From NCBI GenBank assembly GCA_050251575.1, contig JBFWMP010000161.1, forward strand, positions 1-6,208: a stretch of DNA of 6,208 nt. The letters are read 5' to 3'. The notes under the pieces were generated by a model, which was given only the letters and a program-made list of their open reading frames with translations, made no database searches and was not told the origin of the DNA. This document shows, piece after piece, positions 1 through 6,208 of the stretch; positions within the stretch are counted from its first letter, which is position 1; every line of letters starts with the position of its first letter. This stretch comes from X23 sp050251575 (GTDB lineage Bacteria; Bacillota; Clostridia; SK-Y3). Position numbers and translations under genes: made by a program.

Positions 1-647
1 CAGACTACGTAATACTTGATGCAGAGATGACTTTGAAGCTTCCACCTTCTGTCACTGCATCAACAGGAGCAGATGCCTTTTGTCATGCGATAGAATGCTT
101 TATATCCAAAAAAGCAAATCCTATAAGCGATATGTGCGCACTTAAAGCCATAAGCTTAATATCAAAAAGCATAAGGAATGCGTTTAATGATGGAAATGAT
201 ATATCCGCGAGAGAGGATATGATTTTAGCTGCATTTCTGGGTGGGATGTGCATTGCTTCAGCAAGTACGGTAGCAGTTCACGCTCTCTCATATCCGCTAG
301 GTGGGAAATACCGAATTGCTCATGGTGTATCTAATGCTATTTTGCTCCCATATATTATGGAATACAATTCAGATTATGTTGAAGATAAATTCAAAGATGT
401 AGCAGTTGCTATGGAGATAGATATTAAGAATAAGAGCGACGCTCAGATATCTAAAGCTGTAACTGATGAAATCTTTAAAATGATTCAAGATATTAAGATA
501 CCACAGGACTTAAAACAGTACGGGATTACTAAAGAAGATTTAGATACCCTTGTGGATGGTGCTGCAGAAGTAACAAGACTTTTGGAGAATAATCCCAAGC
601 CAATGACAAAAGAGGATATAAGAAATATATATCTAAAAATAATATAA
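1..647 (+). CDS. Iron-containing alcohol dehydrogenase, C-terminal part (5' end outside window)
   Basis: This is the C-terminal 214 or so residues of a group III, iron-dependent NAD(P)-linked alcohol dehydrogenase, a cytoplasmic enzyme that interconverts alcohols and aldehydes or ketones. The frame stays open through the left edge (first whole codon at base 3), so the ATG at 27 is internal. The family is usually about 380-390 residues, so the N-terminal nucleotide-binding half is missing from the window. All four expected metal ligands are visible: Asp (72-74) and His (84-86) in the GADAFCHAIE motif, His (279-281) in VHAL and His (321-323) in AHG. The residue four after the third ligand, His in E. 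coli FucO, is Tyr here (291-293). From memory, Tyr at this site is shared by a branch of the family. The motif ending in SNAILLP is typical. The substrate cannot be told. It lies 265 bases upstream of the transporter and may or may not be co-transcribed with it. Confidence 0.93.
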   Translation, partial: DYVILDAEMTLKLPPSVTASTGADAFCHAIECFISKKANPISDMCALKAISLISKSIRNAFNDGNDISAREDMILAAFLGGMCIASASTVAVHALSYPLGGKYRIAHGVSNAILLPYIMEYNSDYVEDKFKDVAVAMEIDIKNKSDAQISKAVTDEIFKMIQDIKIPQDLKQYGITKEDLDTLVDGAAEVTRLLENNPKPMTKEDIRNIYLKII

Positions 648-694
648 CCTATGATATGTAGTCTGTAGTAATTAGTATTAAGGGGGTGTGGGAA

Positions 695-818
695 ATGAAT
701 AAGGCTATGTATGATTCTAAAATAATAGAAGAGTTTCTTTAATGATGAATTTGATGGAAGTGTTATTATTGCAGGAGTGTTATTTCCTATTAGCCGATTT
801 AAATGTAAAACTATGTAG
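695..818 (+). pseudogene. Short frameshifted ORF, probable gene remnant
   Basis: An ATG at 695 is preceded by a G-rich ribosome-binding-like stretch (AGGGGGTG, 681-688) and opens a reading frame of 15 codons that stops at TAA 740-742. Dropping one T from the run at 738-740 restores a continuous frame of 40 residues ending at TAG 816-818. The restored product has acidic, helical-looking sequence followed by a hydrophobic SVIIAGVLFPIS segment, which looks more like real protein than random translation. I do not recognise the family. The simplest reading is the 5' end of a decayed gene that lost its body by deletion. Alternatives are a 15-residue leader peptide, a sequencing error in the T run, or chance. 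An overlapping frame from the ATG at 742 gives 38 residues and looks less protein-like. Confidence 0.35.
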
Positions 819-845
819 AATACTTAATTGTATTGTGATGTTATT

Positions 846-872
846 AGGTAAGTGCTAGAGATGTATTTACCT
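846..872 (+). promoter_or_regulatory. Stem-loop or operator-like inverted repeat upstream of the transporter genes
   Basis: AGGTAAGTGC (846-855) pairs with GTATTTACCT (863-872) to form a 10-bp stem that includes two G-U pairs, with a 7-base loop. The outer six pairs (AGGTAA/TTACCT) are perfect. It ends two bases before a TATAAT box, so as DNA it could be an operator covering the -35 region. No T-run follows on either strand, so it is not a standard terminator. Which role applies, if any, is inference. Confidence 0.4.
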
Positions 873-873
873 G

Positions 874-879
874 TATAAT
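874..879 (+). promoter_or_regulatory. Candidate -10 box for the TRAP operon
   Basis: A perfect TATAAT lies 34 bases upstream of the lipoprotein start codon. The sequence at the expected -35 position (about 850-857) does not resemble TTGACA, so if this is a sigma-A promoter it is probably weak or activator-dependent. In sequence this A+T-rich such boxes also occur by chance. The downstream leader is A-rich (880-900) and leads straight into the ribosome binding site. Confidence 0.4.
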
Positions 880-912
880 ATAAAAAACAAAACAAAAAAA
901 GGAGGGTCTATT

Positions 913-2013
913 ATGAAAGTGTCCAAGATAAGGAAAGTAATTGCACTGGCTCTATCGATATTGATGCTGCTTGTCACCGTAGCCTGTGGGGGTAACACTG
1001 CTCCTGCTCCTGCACAAAGCACAACACCTTCTGCTGAGACAGAAAAACCTGCAGAGAAACCTGCAGAGAAACCTGCAGAGAAACCTGTGGATTTGTTGTT
1101 CTCTACATTCCAGGTTGGTACATCAAACTATATTATTTCAGCCGGTTTGGGAACGATGTGGCTGAATTTTCTTCCGAAAGGTTCTGCAGTTGATGTTCAG
1201 CCCACCTCTCCGGGAGGTATGGGTGCCCCTTACCTATTTGAAGAAGGACTTGCAGATATTGCCTTCGCTAATGGTGCTCCTGCAAAGTGGGCCTATGAAG
1301 ATGGGGTGCTGGGTAAGCCGCCTACAAAAAAATTCAGAGCACTTGTAGGAAGCATGACTAGTGTATCTGCAGTCAATTTCTTCACGAAGTCATTTATTAA
1401 AAAATACGGTGTTGATACATTAGAAGAAGTTGTAGCAAAGAAAATTCCGATAAGAATCGGCTGCAGCCCGAAAGGCTCTATGGATGAGCGTGTTGTAGAA
1501 ATGGCCCTGAAACATCTTGGTGTTACATATGATGATATCAAATCATGGGGCGGTGACATAGTTCACGGCGGCGGCGGTGACTTATCTGCTATGGTAAGAG
1601 ATGGCAAGCTTGATATGATGCTTGACCATACTTCCATACAGTCTTCTACAATGACTGAAATTTCTATGACTTGCGATGTGCAGTTCTTACAATGGGGAGA
1701 AGATCTTCTCAAATATTTTGAAACACAAGGCTTTGAACGAATTACAATGCCTGCAGGTTCATGGAAAGGGCAAGACAAGGATATTATTAATGCGGGTACA
1801 CCTGACTGTATCTTTGTTGCAGAAGATATGCCTGATGATGTAGCATACGCTCTTACTAAAGGTATGTGTGAGAAGAGAGATTATTTGGTACAACAGTATG
1901 CATCTATTGAACCTTTTGATCCAAAAACTTGCTGGAAGCCGGAAAAGGTTGGTAATGTTCCATTACATCCAGGTGCAGAGAAATATTTCAAGGAAGTTGG
2001 TTACATGAAATAA
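913..2013 (+). CDS. TAXI-family TRAP transporter solute-binding lipoprotein
   Basis: This is the extracytoplasmic substrate-binding component of a TRAP transporter, anchored to the outer face of the membrane. Residues 1-24 form a lipoprotein signal peptide: basic start, hydrophobic core and a TVAC lipobox with Cys25 as the lipidation site. The Thr at -3 is less usual than Leu. Residues 26-58 are a Pro/Ala/Glu/Lys linker. The mature domain shows TAXI features: an early Gly-Thr-Ser-Asn-Tyr segment, a PTSPGG stretch, a GLADIAFANG segment and a C-terminal PLHPGAEKYFKEVGY motif. At 366 residues it is slightly longer than many family members because of the linker. AGGAGGG-like ribosome binding bases at 901-906, six bases before the ATG, fix the start. 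It precedes the matching fused permease by 165 bases. The ligand is not readable; the few characterised TAXI systems take organic acids such as glutamate or related dicarboxylates. Confidence 0.93.
   Translation: MKVSKIRKVIALALSILMLLVTVACGGNTAPAPAQSTTPSAETEKPAEKPAEKPAEKPVDLLFSTFQVGTSNYIISAGLGTMWLNFLPKGSAVDVQPTSPGGMGAPYLFEEGLADIAFANGAPAKWAYEDGVLGKPPTKKFRALVGSMTSVSAVNFFTKSFIKKYGVDTLEEVVAKKIPIRIGCSPKGSMDERVVEMALKHLGVTYDDIKSWGGDIVHGGGGDLSAMVRDGKLDMMLDHTSIQSSTMTEISMTCDVQFLQWGEDLLKYFETQGFERITMPAGSWKGQDKDIINAGTPDCIFVAEDMPDDVAYALTKGMCEKRDYLVQQYASIEPFDPKTCWKPEKVGNVPLHPGAEKYFKEVGYMK
1039..1086 (+). repeat. In-frame 12-base tandem repeat in the lipoprotein linker
   Basis: Three perfect copies of GCAGAGAAACCT (1051-1062, 1063-1074, 1075-1086) follow one copy with two mismatches (1039-1050). 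They encode repeated AEKP units at residues 43-58, just after the lipid-anchor Cys25. The unit is a multiple of three, so copy-number changes would lengthen or shorten the tether without breaking the frame. Confidence 0.9.
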
Positions 2014-2051
2014 TTTCAATGAGTACTAAATACGAGTAGCTATATAAGAAA

Positions 2052-2086
2052 GTTTGCTGGCATACAAAAAGCATTATATGCCGAAC
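2052..2086 (+). other. Imperfect hairpin just after the lipoprotein gene
   Basis: GGCATA (2059-2064) is complementary to TATGCC (2077-2082) around a 12-base loop. Outside it GTT (2052-2054) can pair with AAC (2084-2086) across a small bulge. No clear T-run follows. It may help end or protect the lipoprotein mRNA, but it is weak and could be chance. Confidence 0.3.
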
Positions 2087-2108
2087 CATTTGTCTTAGTA
2101 TGAAAGTT

Positions 2109-2153
2109 AAATGGAGACCTTTGATTTGCCTGATTTTTCATTGGTCTCCATTT
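2109..2153 (+). other. Perfect 11-bp stem hairpin between binding-protein and permease genes
   Basis: AAATGGAGACC (2109-2119) and GGTCTCCATTT (2143-2153) are exact reverse complements separated by a 23-base loop, and a U-G pair (2108/2154) can extend the stem. It is not followed by a T-run, so it is unlikely to be a strong intrinsic terminator. Its place after the binding-protein gene and 13 bases before the permease ribosome binding site (GAGGTG, 2167-2172) fits an mRNA-processing or 3'-end-stabilising hairpin. Such structures are known in operons that need much more binding protein than permease. A two-half-site protein operator is the alternative. Confidence 0.7.
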
Positions 2154-2178
2154 GCTTATCAAGAATCGAGGTGTCTAA

Positions 2179-4155
2179 ATGAGCATATTTGAGAGAAAAG
2201 CCATGGCTCAGGCAGCTGCAATAATAGAAGATGAGCCAATAATCCAAAAGCTAAAGATGTCCAGACTACGTATTGCTGTAATTGCAATATTATCTTTAAT
2301 ATTTTTGATTTTCCAGGTTTATATTGGTGCAGTAAGACCTTTGAATGCATTGATATCAAGTCCGGTACATATATGCCTTGCATTGGCCGTTACTATTTTT
2401 TATAAGCCATTAGCAGATAAGTATAAAAACAAGTGGTTATGGATTATAGATGGGGCTTTCCTTGCCGGGCTGTCAGTAACGGTATACTATTTTATTGCAC
2501 ATCTTGACCGGCTCATGTATAGAATTATGATGGTTGATAAAATGCTTCCAATTGACTTATTTTGTGCTTTTTTCATGTTGGTTGTTATTATGGAATTAGT
2601 ACGCAGGACAATGGGTATGAACTTGTTTATATTTATCGTACTTTTTATTGCATATGCATTTTTAGGGCAGCATTTATCAGGTCCGTTACGTTACAGTGGC
2701 ATGACGTGGCAGCAGTTTGGTGAAATGCTGTTATTGTCCGTAGACGGTATTCTAGGCACACCGCTGCAAACATCGGTTAACTCTTTATTTTACTTCCTCG
2801 TGTTTGGCGCATTTTTCTCGAATTGTGGCGGGGGACAGGTTTTAATTGATCTTGGCATGAAATTAAGTGATAAGACTGTCGGTGGTCCTGCAAAGGCAGC
2901 CGTAGTTTCCAGCAGTTTAATGGGTATGGTTAGTGGCAGTGCGGTTGCTAACGTAAGCACTACAGGTGTGCTGACCATTCCACTGATGAAAAAAGCCGGT
3001 TATACTCCTGAACAAGCAGGTGCAGTTGAAGCAATTGCTTCGACTGGTGGTCAGATTATGCCACCTATCATGGGTATTGGCGCTTTTATCATGGCAGAAA
3101 TGATTGGTGTCAGTTATGCAAAGATTTCGATGTCAGCCTTGATTCCAGCCCTTGCATATTATGGAGCTGTATTTCTTTTAGTACATTTTCTGGCAAAGAA
3201 GAGTAAGCTTGAGAATATAGGGAAAGCGGATATTAAGTATGTTTCTTCACCTATTATTCCTAGATTATATCAGCTCATTCCAATCTTTGCGGTTGTGGGT
3301 CTGATTTTTTCGGGGTCATCATTAACACGTGCGGCTTTAGTAGGAACAATACTTTCCGTCGTTGTTAGTATGTTTTCGCCTGAAACACGCATGAATGGGA
3401 GGCGCTTCATGAATGCACTATTAGATGGAATTAAGCAGGCAGCAGGCATTGCAATTCCAACCGCCGCCTGCGGTATCATGATAGGTATTGTGGTTCGCTC
3501 CGGTGTTGCAAATAAACTGACGCGTATTATCGCTTCAGTCGGCAGCGGAAATCTTCTTTTTGCATTGATTATTGCAATGCTTGGATGTATACTTCTTGGA
3601 ATGGCGTTACCTACAGTAGCAGCTTATCTGATTTCCAACATTTTGTTCTGCCCTACCATCATTAGTTTAGGTGTCCCGGCGTTACCTGCGAATATGTTTA
3701 TATTCTATTTTGGTGTTATTGCACAAATTACGCCTCCTGTATGCCTTGCATCTTTTACAGCAGCCGGTATAGCAGGGGGGAATTCTTGGAAGACGGGGTG
3801 GACAGCTTTTTCTTATGCATTCGTTTCATTCCTCGTTCCGTTCGTATTTGTATACCAACCGGAGATTTTGCTCATGGGTACCGTTGCTGATACAATTATC
3901 ACTACTATTGTGATGGCAATAGGTATTGTTTTTCTGGCAGGCGGCGTGGCTGGGTATTTCTTTGCTCCTATTACCCAGAGACTAGAAAGGGCTATCTTAT
4001 TTGTGATAGCGGTACTTATTATCATGCCGGAAATGATGACTTCTATTATTGGAATTGCAATAGGTATGATATATGGAGTTTTCCTTTTCAAGAGAGCTGA
4101 GAAGGAGAAAAGAATGACACTCAATCAAATTTCTAGTTCGAATATTAGAAATTAA
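2179..4155 (+). CDS. TRAP transporter fused permease (small + large membrane subunits, TAXI type)
   Basis: This integral membrane protein fuses the 4-helix DctQ-like subunit to the 12-helix DctM-like subunit, as is usual for TAXI systems. It moves the captured solute inward, driven by an ion gradient. The N-terminal third has a short cytoplasmic segment, then hydrophobic helices at roughly 31-52, 60-75, 86-109 and 122-144. The DctM domain follows from about residue 215 (CGGGQVLIDLG) with the family signatures GGPAK (235-239), SGSAVAN (252-258), ASTGGQIMPP (287-296), GMALPT (474-479) and ITPP (517-520). At 658 residues it has a normal length for the fused family. The start at 2179 is supported by GAGGTG six bases upstream. 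It lies downstream of its binding protein and 36 bases before the flavoprotein gene, so they probably share a transcript. No motif seen reveals the substrate or whether Na+ or H+ is used. Confidence 0.95.
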   Translation: MSIFERKAMAQAAAIIEDEPIIQKLKMSRLRIAVIAILSLIFLIFQVYIGAVRPLNALISSPVHICLALAVTIFYKPLADKYKNKWLWIIDGAFLAGLSVTVYYFIAHLDRLMYRIMMVDKMLPIDLFCAFFMLVVIMELVRRTMGMNLFIFIVLFIAYAFLGQHLSGPLRYSGMTWQQFGEMLLLSVDGILGTPLQTSVNSLFYFLVFGAFFSNCGGGQVLIDLGMKLSDKTVGGPAKAAVVSSSLMGMVSGSAVANVSTTGVLTIPLMKKAGYTPEQAGAVEAIASTGGQIMPPIMGIGAFIMAEMIGVSYAKISMSALIPALAYYGAVFLLVHFLAKKSKLENIGKADIKYVSSPIIPRLYQLIPIFAVVGLIFSGSSLTRAALVGTILSVVVSMFSPETRMNGRRFMNALLDGIKQAAGIAIPTAACGIMIGIVVRSGVANKLTRIIASVGSGNLLFALIIAMLGCILLGMALPTVAAYLISNILFCPTIISLGVPALPANMFIFYFGVIAQITPPVCLASFTAAGIAGGNSWKTGWTAFSYAFVSFLVPFVFVYQPEILLMGTVADTIITTIVMAIGIVFLAGGVAGYFFAPITQRLERAILFVIAVLIIMPEMMTSIIGIAIGMIYGVFLFKRAEKEKRMTLNQISSSNIRN

Positions 4156-4180
4156 TCACCATACAGATTATTAAATATAC

Positions 4181-4186
4181 AGGAGG
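4181..4186 (+). promoter_or_regulatory. Ribosome binding site setting the flavoprotein start
   Basis: AGGAGG lies five bases before the ATG at 4192 and eleven before a second in-frame ATG at 4198. The shorter spacing matches the other genes here (five bases for the last gene, six for the lipoprotein), so 4192 is preferred. The choice changes the protein by only two residues. Confidence 0.8.
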
Positions 4187-4191
4187 TAGTA

Positions 4192-5712
4192 ATGCAAATG
4201 GTAAAGCATGACATAATTATTATAGGTTCCGGTCTTGCAGCCCTTGCCACAGCAGCAAGATTGCATGAATTGGGACAAAAGGATATCGCAATATATACAA
4301 CAGCTTACGGAGGCACTCCCTATATTGCGGCAATAAACTTTGTACTTCCTGAGAATCCTTATGGTGACACACCCCAGAAGTATTTTGATGACATGATGCA
4401 TGCAGGCTATGAAATCAATAATAAAAAGCTGGTAGAAGAAATGACGTCCAATACGTTCAGGGGATACGAGCTTCTGAGAAGGTGGGATGTTGAATTTGCA
4501 AAGGAACAAGACGGCTCAACAAAACTTCGTCATGTTTCAGGACATACGTATCCCCGTTCTCTTTGTTGTACCACAGATTTAATTGGTGTGGAAATTATCA
4601 GGAAGATGGTTGAAAAGCTGGAGGATAACGGTGTGAAAATCCATAGAGGTTGTGAATGTATAAAGGTTCTTACACAGGATAGCAAGGTCTATGGGATCAC
4701 TGTAAAAGGTGAGCAGGATAAGGTTTACAATGCTTATACACCGGTGGTGGTTGCGGCATGGGGGGGAGTGGGGAATCTTTTCGGAAGATCCACTTACCCG
4801 CAGGATATAAAGGGAAATACCATCGCCATTGCCAGGGAAGCAGGTGCAAAGTTGGTAGACATTGAATTTTTGGAATATGAACCAATGGTCGTATTGAGTC
4901 CGGAAGGTGCAATAGGTGAACCTTGTCCTACTGCAATGCTAGGTGAAGGTGCATATCTTCTTAATACCGAAGGTGAACGATTTATGCTGAAGGTAAGACC
5001 TCAAGGTGAGGCTGGTTCTCCTAAAACTCTGATCAACAAGGAAATTTGGAAACAGGTTGATGCAGGGAAAGGTACACCTCATGGGGGTGCTTTTGTAGAT
5101 TTGAGACATATATCTCCGGAGGTTTTAAAGGGTTATCCATGGTTCTACAACAGATTGTTGGAAAGTGGCGTAGACCCGAATAAGGAAACCATTGAAGTTG
5201 GCCCCATGGCTCATAGTTTTTCCGGGGGTATTTATGTAGATGAACAATATGAGTCCACTGTAGAAGGATTTTATGCAGTGGGTGAAGCTTGTGGCGGTGT
5301 TCACGGTGCCTGCCGGTGTGCTGGAAATGCTGCGAGTCAGGCAACCCTTTCGGGTCTTTTGTGTGCAGAAGGCATTGGGAGAAAGAACAATGCCACAGTT
5401 ATCAGGGAATTTCCTATAACATATGCAGAAGATAAGAAGATATTTGAGGCTTATGTTCCACGGATTAGAGAAATAGCAGCAAATGTATTGGGGATTTATA
5501 GAAAAGGTCAAGATTTGCAAAATGCTTTGGAAACTTGTACAGAGATTTCGAAAAAGGATGATGTAAAAAAAGATACGGAGACCTATCAAATCGTTGTTTC
5601 TGTATTGCTTATGATACAGGCTGCTTTGCTTAGACAAGAAAGCCGTGGAACACATATGAGAATTGATTATCCGGATTCTTCGGATGAGTTTATGAAAGAA
5701 ATAATTTTATGA
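4192..5712 (+). CDS. FAD-dependent oxidoreductase of the fumarate reductase/L-aspartate oxidase flavoprotein family
   Basis: This is a cytoplasmic FAD enzyme with no signal peptide, heme motif or FMN domain. Residues 7-27 form the Rossmann start with GSGLAA (12-17), an acceptable GxGxxA variant. The family core is clear: GEGAYLLNTEGERFM (251-265), DLRH, GVDP (326-329), AHSFSGG (340-346), GEACGGVHGACR (364-375) and the C-terminal helical domain ending in ESRGTHMR (483-490). No His is present in the region where FrdA carries covalent FAD (about 36-49), so FAD is probably non-covalent. By hand alignment to FrdA and NadB, active-site His341 and Arg375 are kept. The His of the HPT motif appears as Glu230, and the catalytic Arg of the PRD motif as Lys278. 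That argues against fumarate, succinate or aspartate as substrate. No iron-sulfur or membrane-anchor subunit gene is adjacent, so the electron partner is unknown. The gene sits tightly between the permease and yhcH-like genes and likely acts on the imported compound. Confidence 0.88.
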   Translation: MQMVKHDIIIIGSGLAALATAARLHELGQKDIAIYTTAYGGTPYIAAINFVLPENPYGDTPQKYFDDMMHAGYEINNKKLVEEMTSNTFRGYELLRRWDVEFAKEQDGSTKLRHVSGHTYPRSLCCTTDLIGVEIIRKMVEKLEDNGVKIHRGCECIKVLTQDSKVYGITVKGEQDKVYNAYTPVVVAAWGGVGNLFGRSTYPQDIKGNTIAIAREAGAKLVDIEFLEYEPMVVLSPEGAIGEPCPTAMLGEGAYLLNTEGERFMLKVRPQGEAGSPKTLINKEIWKQVDAGKGTPHGGAFVDLRHISPEVLKGYPWFYNRLLESGVDPNKETIEVGPMAHSFSGGIYVDEQYESTVEGFYAVGEACGGVHGACRCAGNAASQATLSGLLCAEGIGRKNNATVIREFPITYAEDKKIFEAYVPRIREIAANVLGIYRKGQDLQNALETCTEISKKDDVKKDTETYQIVVSVLLMIQAALLRQESRGTHMRIDYPDSSDEFMKEIIL

Positions 5713-5735
5713 TTATTGAGTAGTAGGAGGTTTTT

Positions 5736-6200
5736 ATGATTATTGCTGATTTTAATAGCTTGGCACCCTATAAGGCTGTAAGCAAAAATATGCAGCTTGC
5801 AATAGAATATTTAGAACAAATTGACCTGCAATCCATGGAAGATGACAAATATCATGTGATAGATGATGATATTTTTGTTGTGGTTAGTACCTATCCTACA
5901 CGAGACCATAATGAAAGCAAATATGAAGCTCATCGTAACTATATAGATATCCAATGTCTCATCAGCGGTGAGGAACTAATCTTCTGCAATCAAGCATGCC
6001 GTATGGAGGCAGATGGCAGCTATAATGCGGTAAATGATAAGTTGAATTTTAAAGATCAGGAAGGAGAAGTTTCAATCCATCTAAAACCCGGTATGGCTGT
6101 AATTTTTTATCCGAATGATGCTCATAAGGCATGCTGTAAGTTTGATGATAAGCCTAAACAAGTGCGGAAGCTGCTGGTGAAGGTGAAGTTGGAAGAATGA
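5736..6200 (+). CDS. YhcH/YjgK/YiaL family protein (DUF386), cupin-like
   Basis: This small cytoplasmic cupin-like protein has 154 residues, the normal length for the family. Members include E. coli NanQ (YhcH), reported as an N-acetylneuraminate anomerase, and YiaL from a sugar-acid operon; many copies lie in sugar or sugar-acid catabolic clusters. Diagnostic sequence is YEAHRNYIDIQCLISGEE (residues 63-80), with Glu64, His66 and Asp71 as likely metal-site or active residues, followed by the second motif FYPNDAH ending at His130 and a Lys-rich VRKLLVKVK end. The common Pro two residues after that last His is Ala here. AGGAGG (5725-5730) five bases before the ATG fixes the start. The gene begins 23 bases after the flavoprotein stop, which implies co-transcription. 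Family membership is firm. A role as anomerase or mutarotase for the imported substrate is inferred from relatives and context. Confidence 0.92.
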   Translation: MIIADFNSLAPYKAVSKNMQLAIEYLEQIDLQSMEDDKYHVIDDDIFVVVSTYPTRDHNESKYEAHRNYIDIQCLISGEELIFCNQACRMEADGSYNAVNDKLNFKDQEGEVSIHLKPGMAVIFYPNDAHKACCKFDDKPKQVRKLLVKVKLEE

Positions 6201-6208
6201 TTTATTCA

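Noticed and set aside
27..29. ATG at 27 as the start of the dehydrogenase gene
   Set aside because: The frame is open to the left edge and encodes family-like residues before it, and the enzyme would lack its cofactor-binding half.
648..694. Intrinsic terminator after the dehydrogenase gene
   Set aside because: No stable stem followed by a T-run could be found, so read-through into the transporter genes remains possible.
2090..2120. A promoter directly upstream of the permease (TTGTCT near 2090)
   Set aside because: No -10-like hexamer lies at a suitable distance, and the permease is better explained by read-through from the lipoprotein gene.
1..2272. The string CAGACTACGTA occurs at the left edge and again near 2262-2272
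   Set aside because: An 11-base match between two coding regions with unrelated flanks is probably chance and not an attachment site or element boundary.
4171..4509. A 112-codon - strand frame over the flavoprotein start
   Set aside because: It runs antisense to the conserved FAD-binding segment, has unlikely composition and no family resemblance.
5125..5655. A 176-codon open frame on the - strand inside the flavoprotein gene, and shorter ones at 3813-4124 and 5033-5344
   Set aside because: They lie wholly within confidently assigned + strand genes, show no recognisable motifs, and are explained as shadows of the real coding frames.

Overview
The window reads as an A+T-rich chromosome segment of an anaerobic, low-GC Gram-positive bacterium, most likely a member of the Clostridia. 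This rests on strong AGGAGG-type ribosome binding sites in front of the genes, a lipid-anchored solute-binding protein with a Cys lipobox and a charged Pro/Glu/Lys linker, and protein families typical of anaerobes. The exact organism cannot be read from the sequence.

All recognised genes lie on the + strand. The left edge holds the C-terminal half of an iron-containing alcohol dehydrogenase (to 647). A 265-base low-complexity gap follows. It contains a small frameshifted ORF that looks like a gene remnant (695-818), a stem-loop (846-872), a candidate -10 box (874-879) and a strong ribosome binding site. Next comes a TAXI-type TRAP transporter: the binding lipoprotein (913-2013), a 165-base gap with two hairpins (the second with a perfect 11-bp stem), and a fused small/large TRAP permease (2179-4155). 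Short gaps of 36 and 23 bases then lead to a FrdA/NadB-family flavoprotein (4192-5712) and a YhcH/YjgK/YiaL-family cupin (5736-6200), which ends at the right edge.

The likely logic is an uptake-and-processing operon. The lipoprotein captures an organic or sugar acid outside the cell and the fused permease imports it by ion-coupled transport. A soluble flavoprotein then carries out a redox step on it, and the YhcH-like protein may help with an anomer or sugar-acid form. The substrate is unknown. The flavoprotein keeps the FAD fold and part of the dicarboxylate site of the fumarate reductase/aspartate oxidase family but appears to lack two of its usual substrate-binding residues, so its substrate is probably not plain fumarate, succinate or aspartate. 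This combination is the most interesting part of the window. No tRNA, rRNA, CRISPR, insertion sequence or phage gene was seen.
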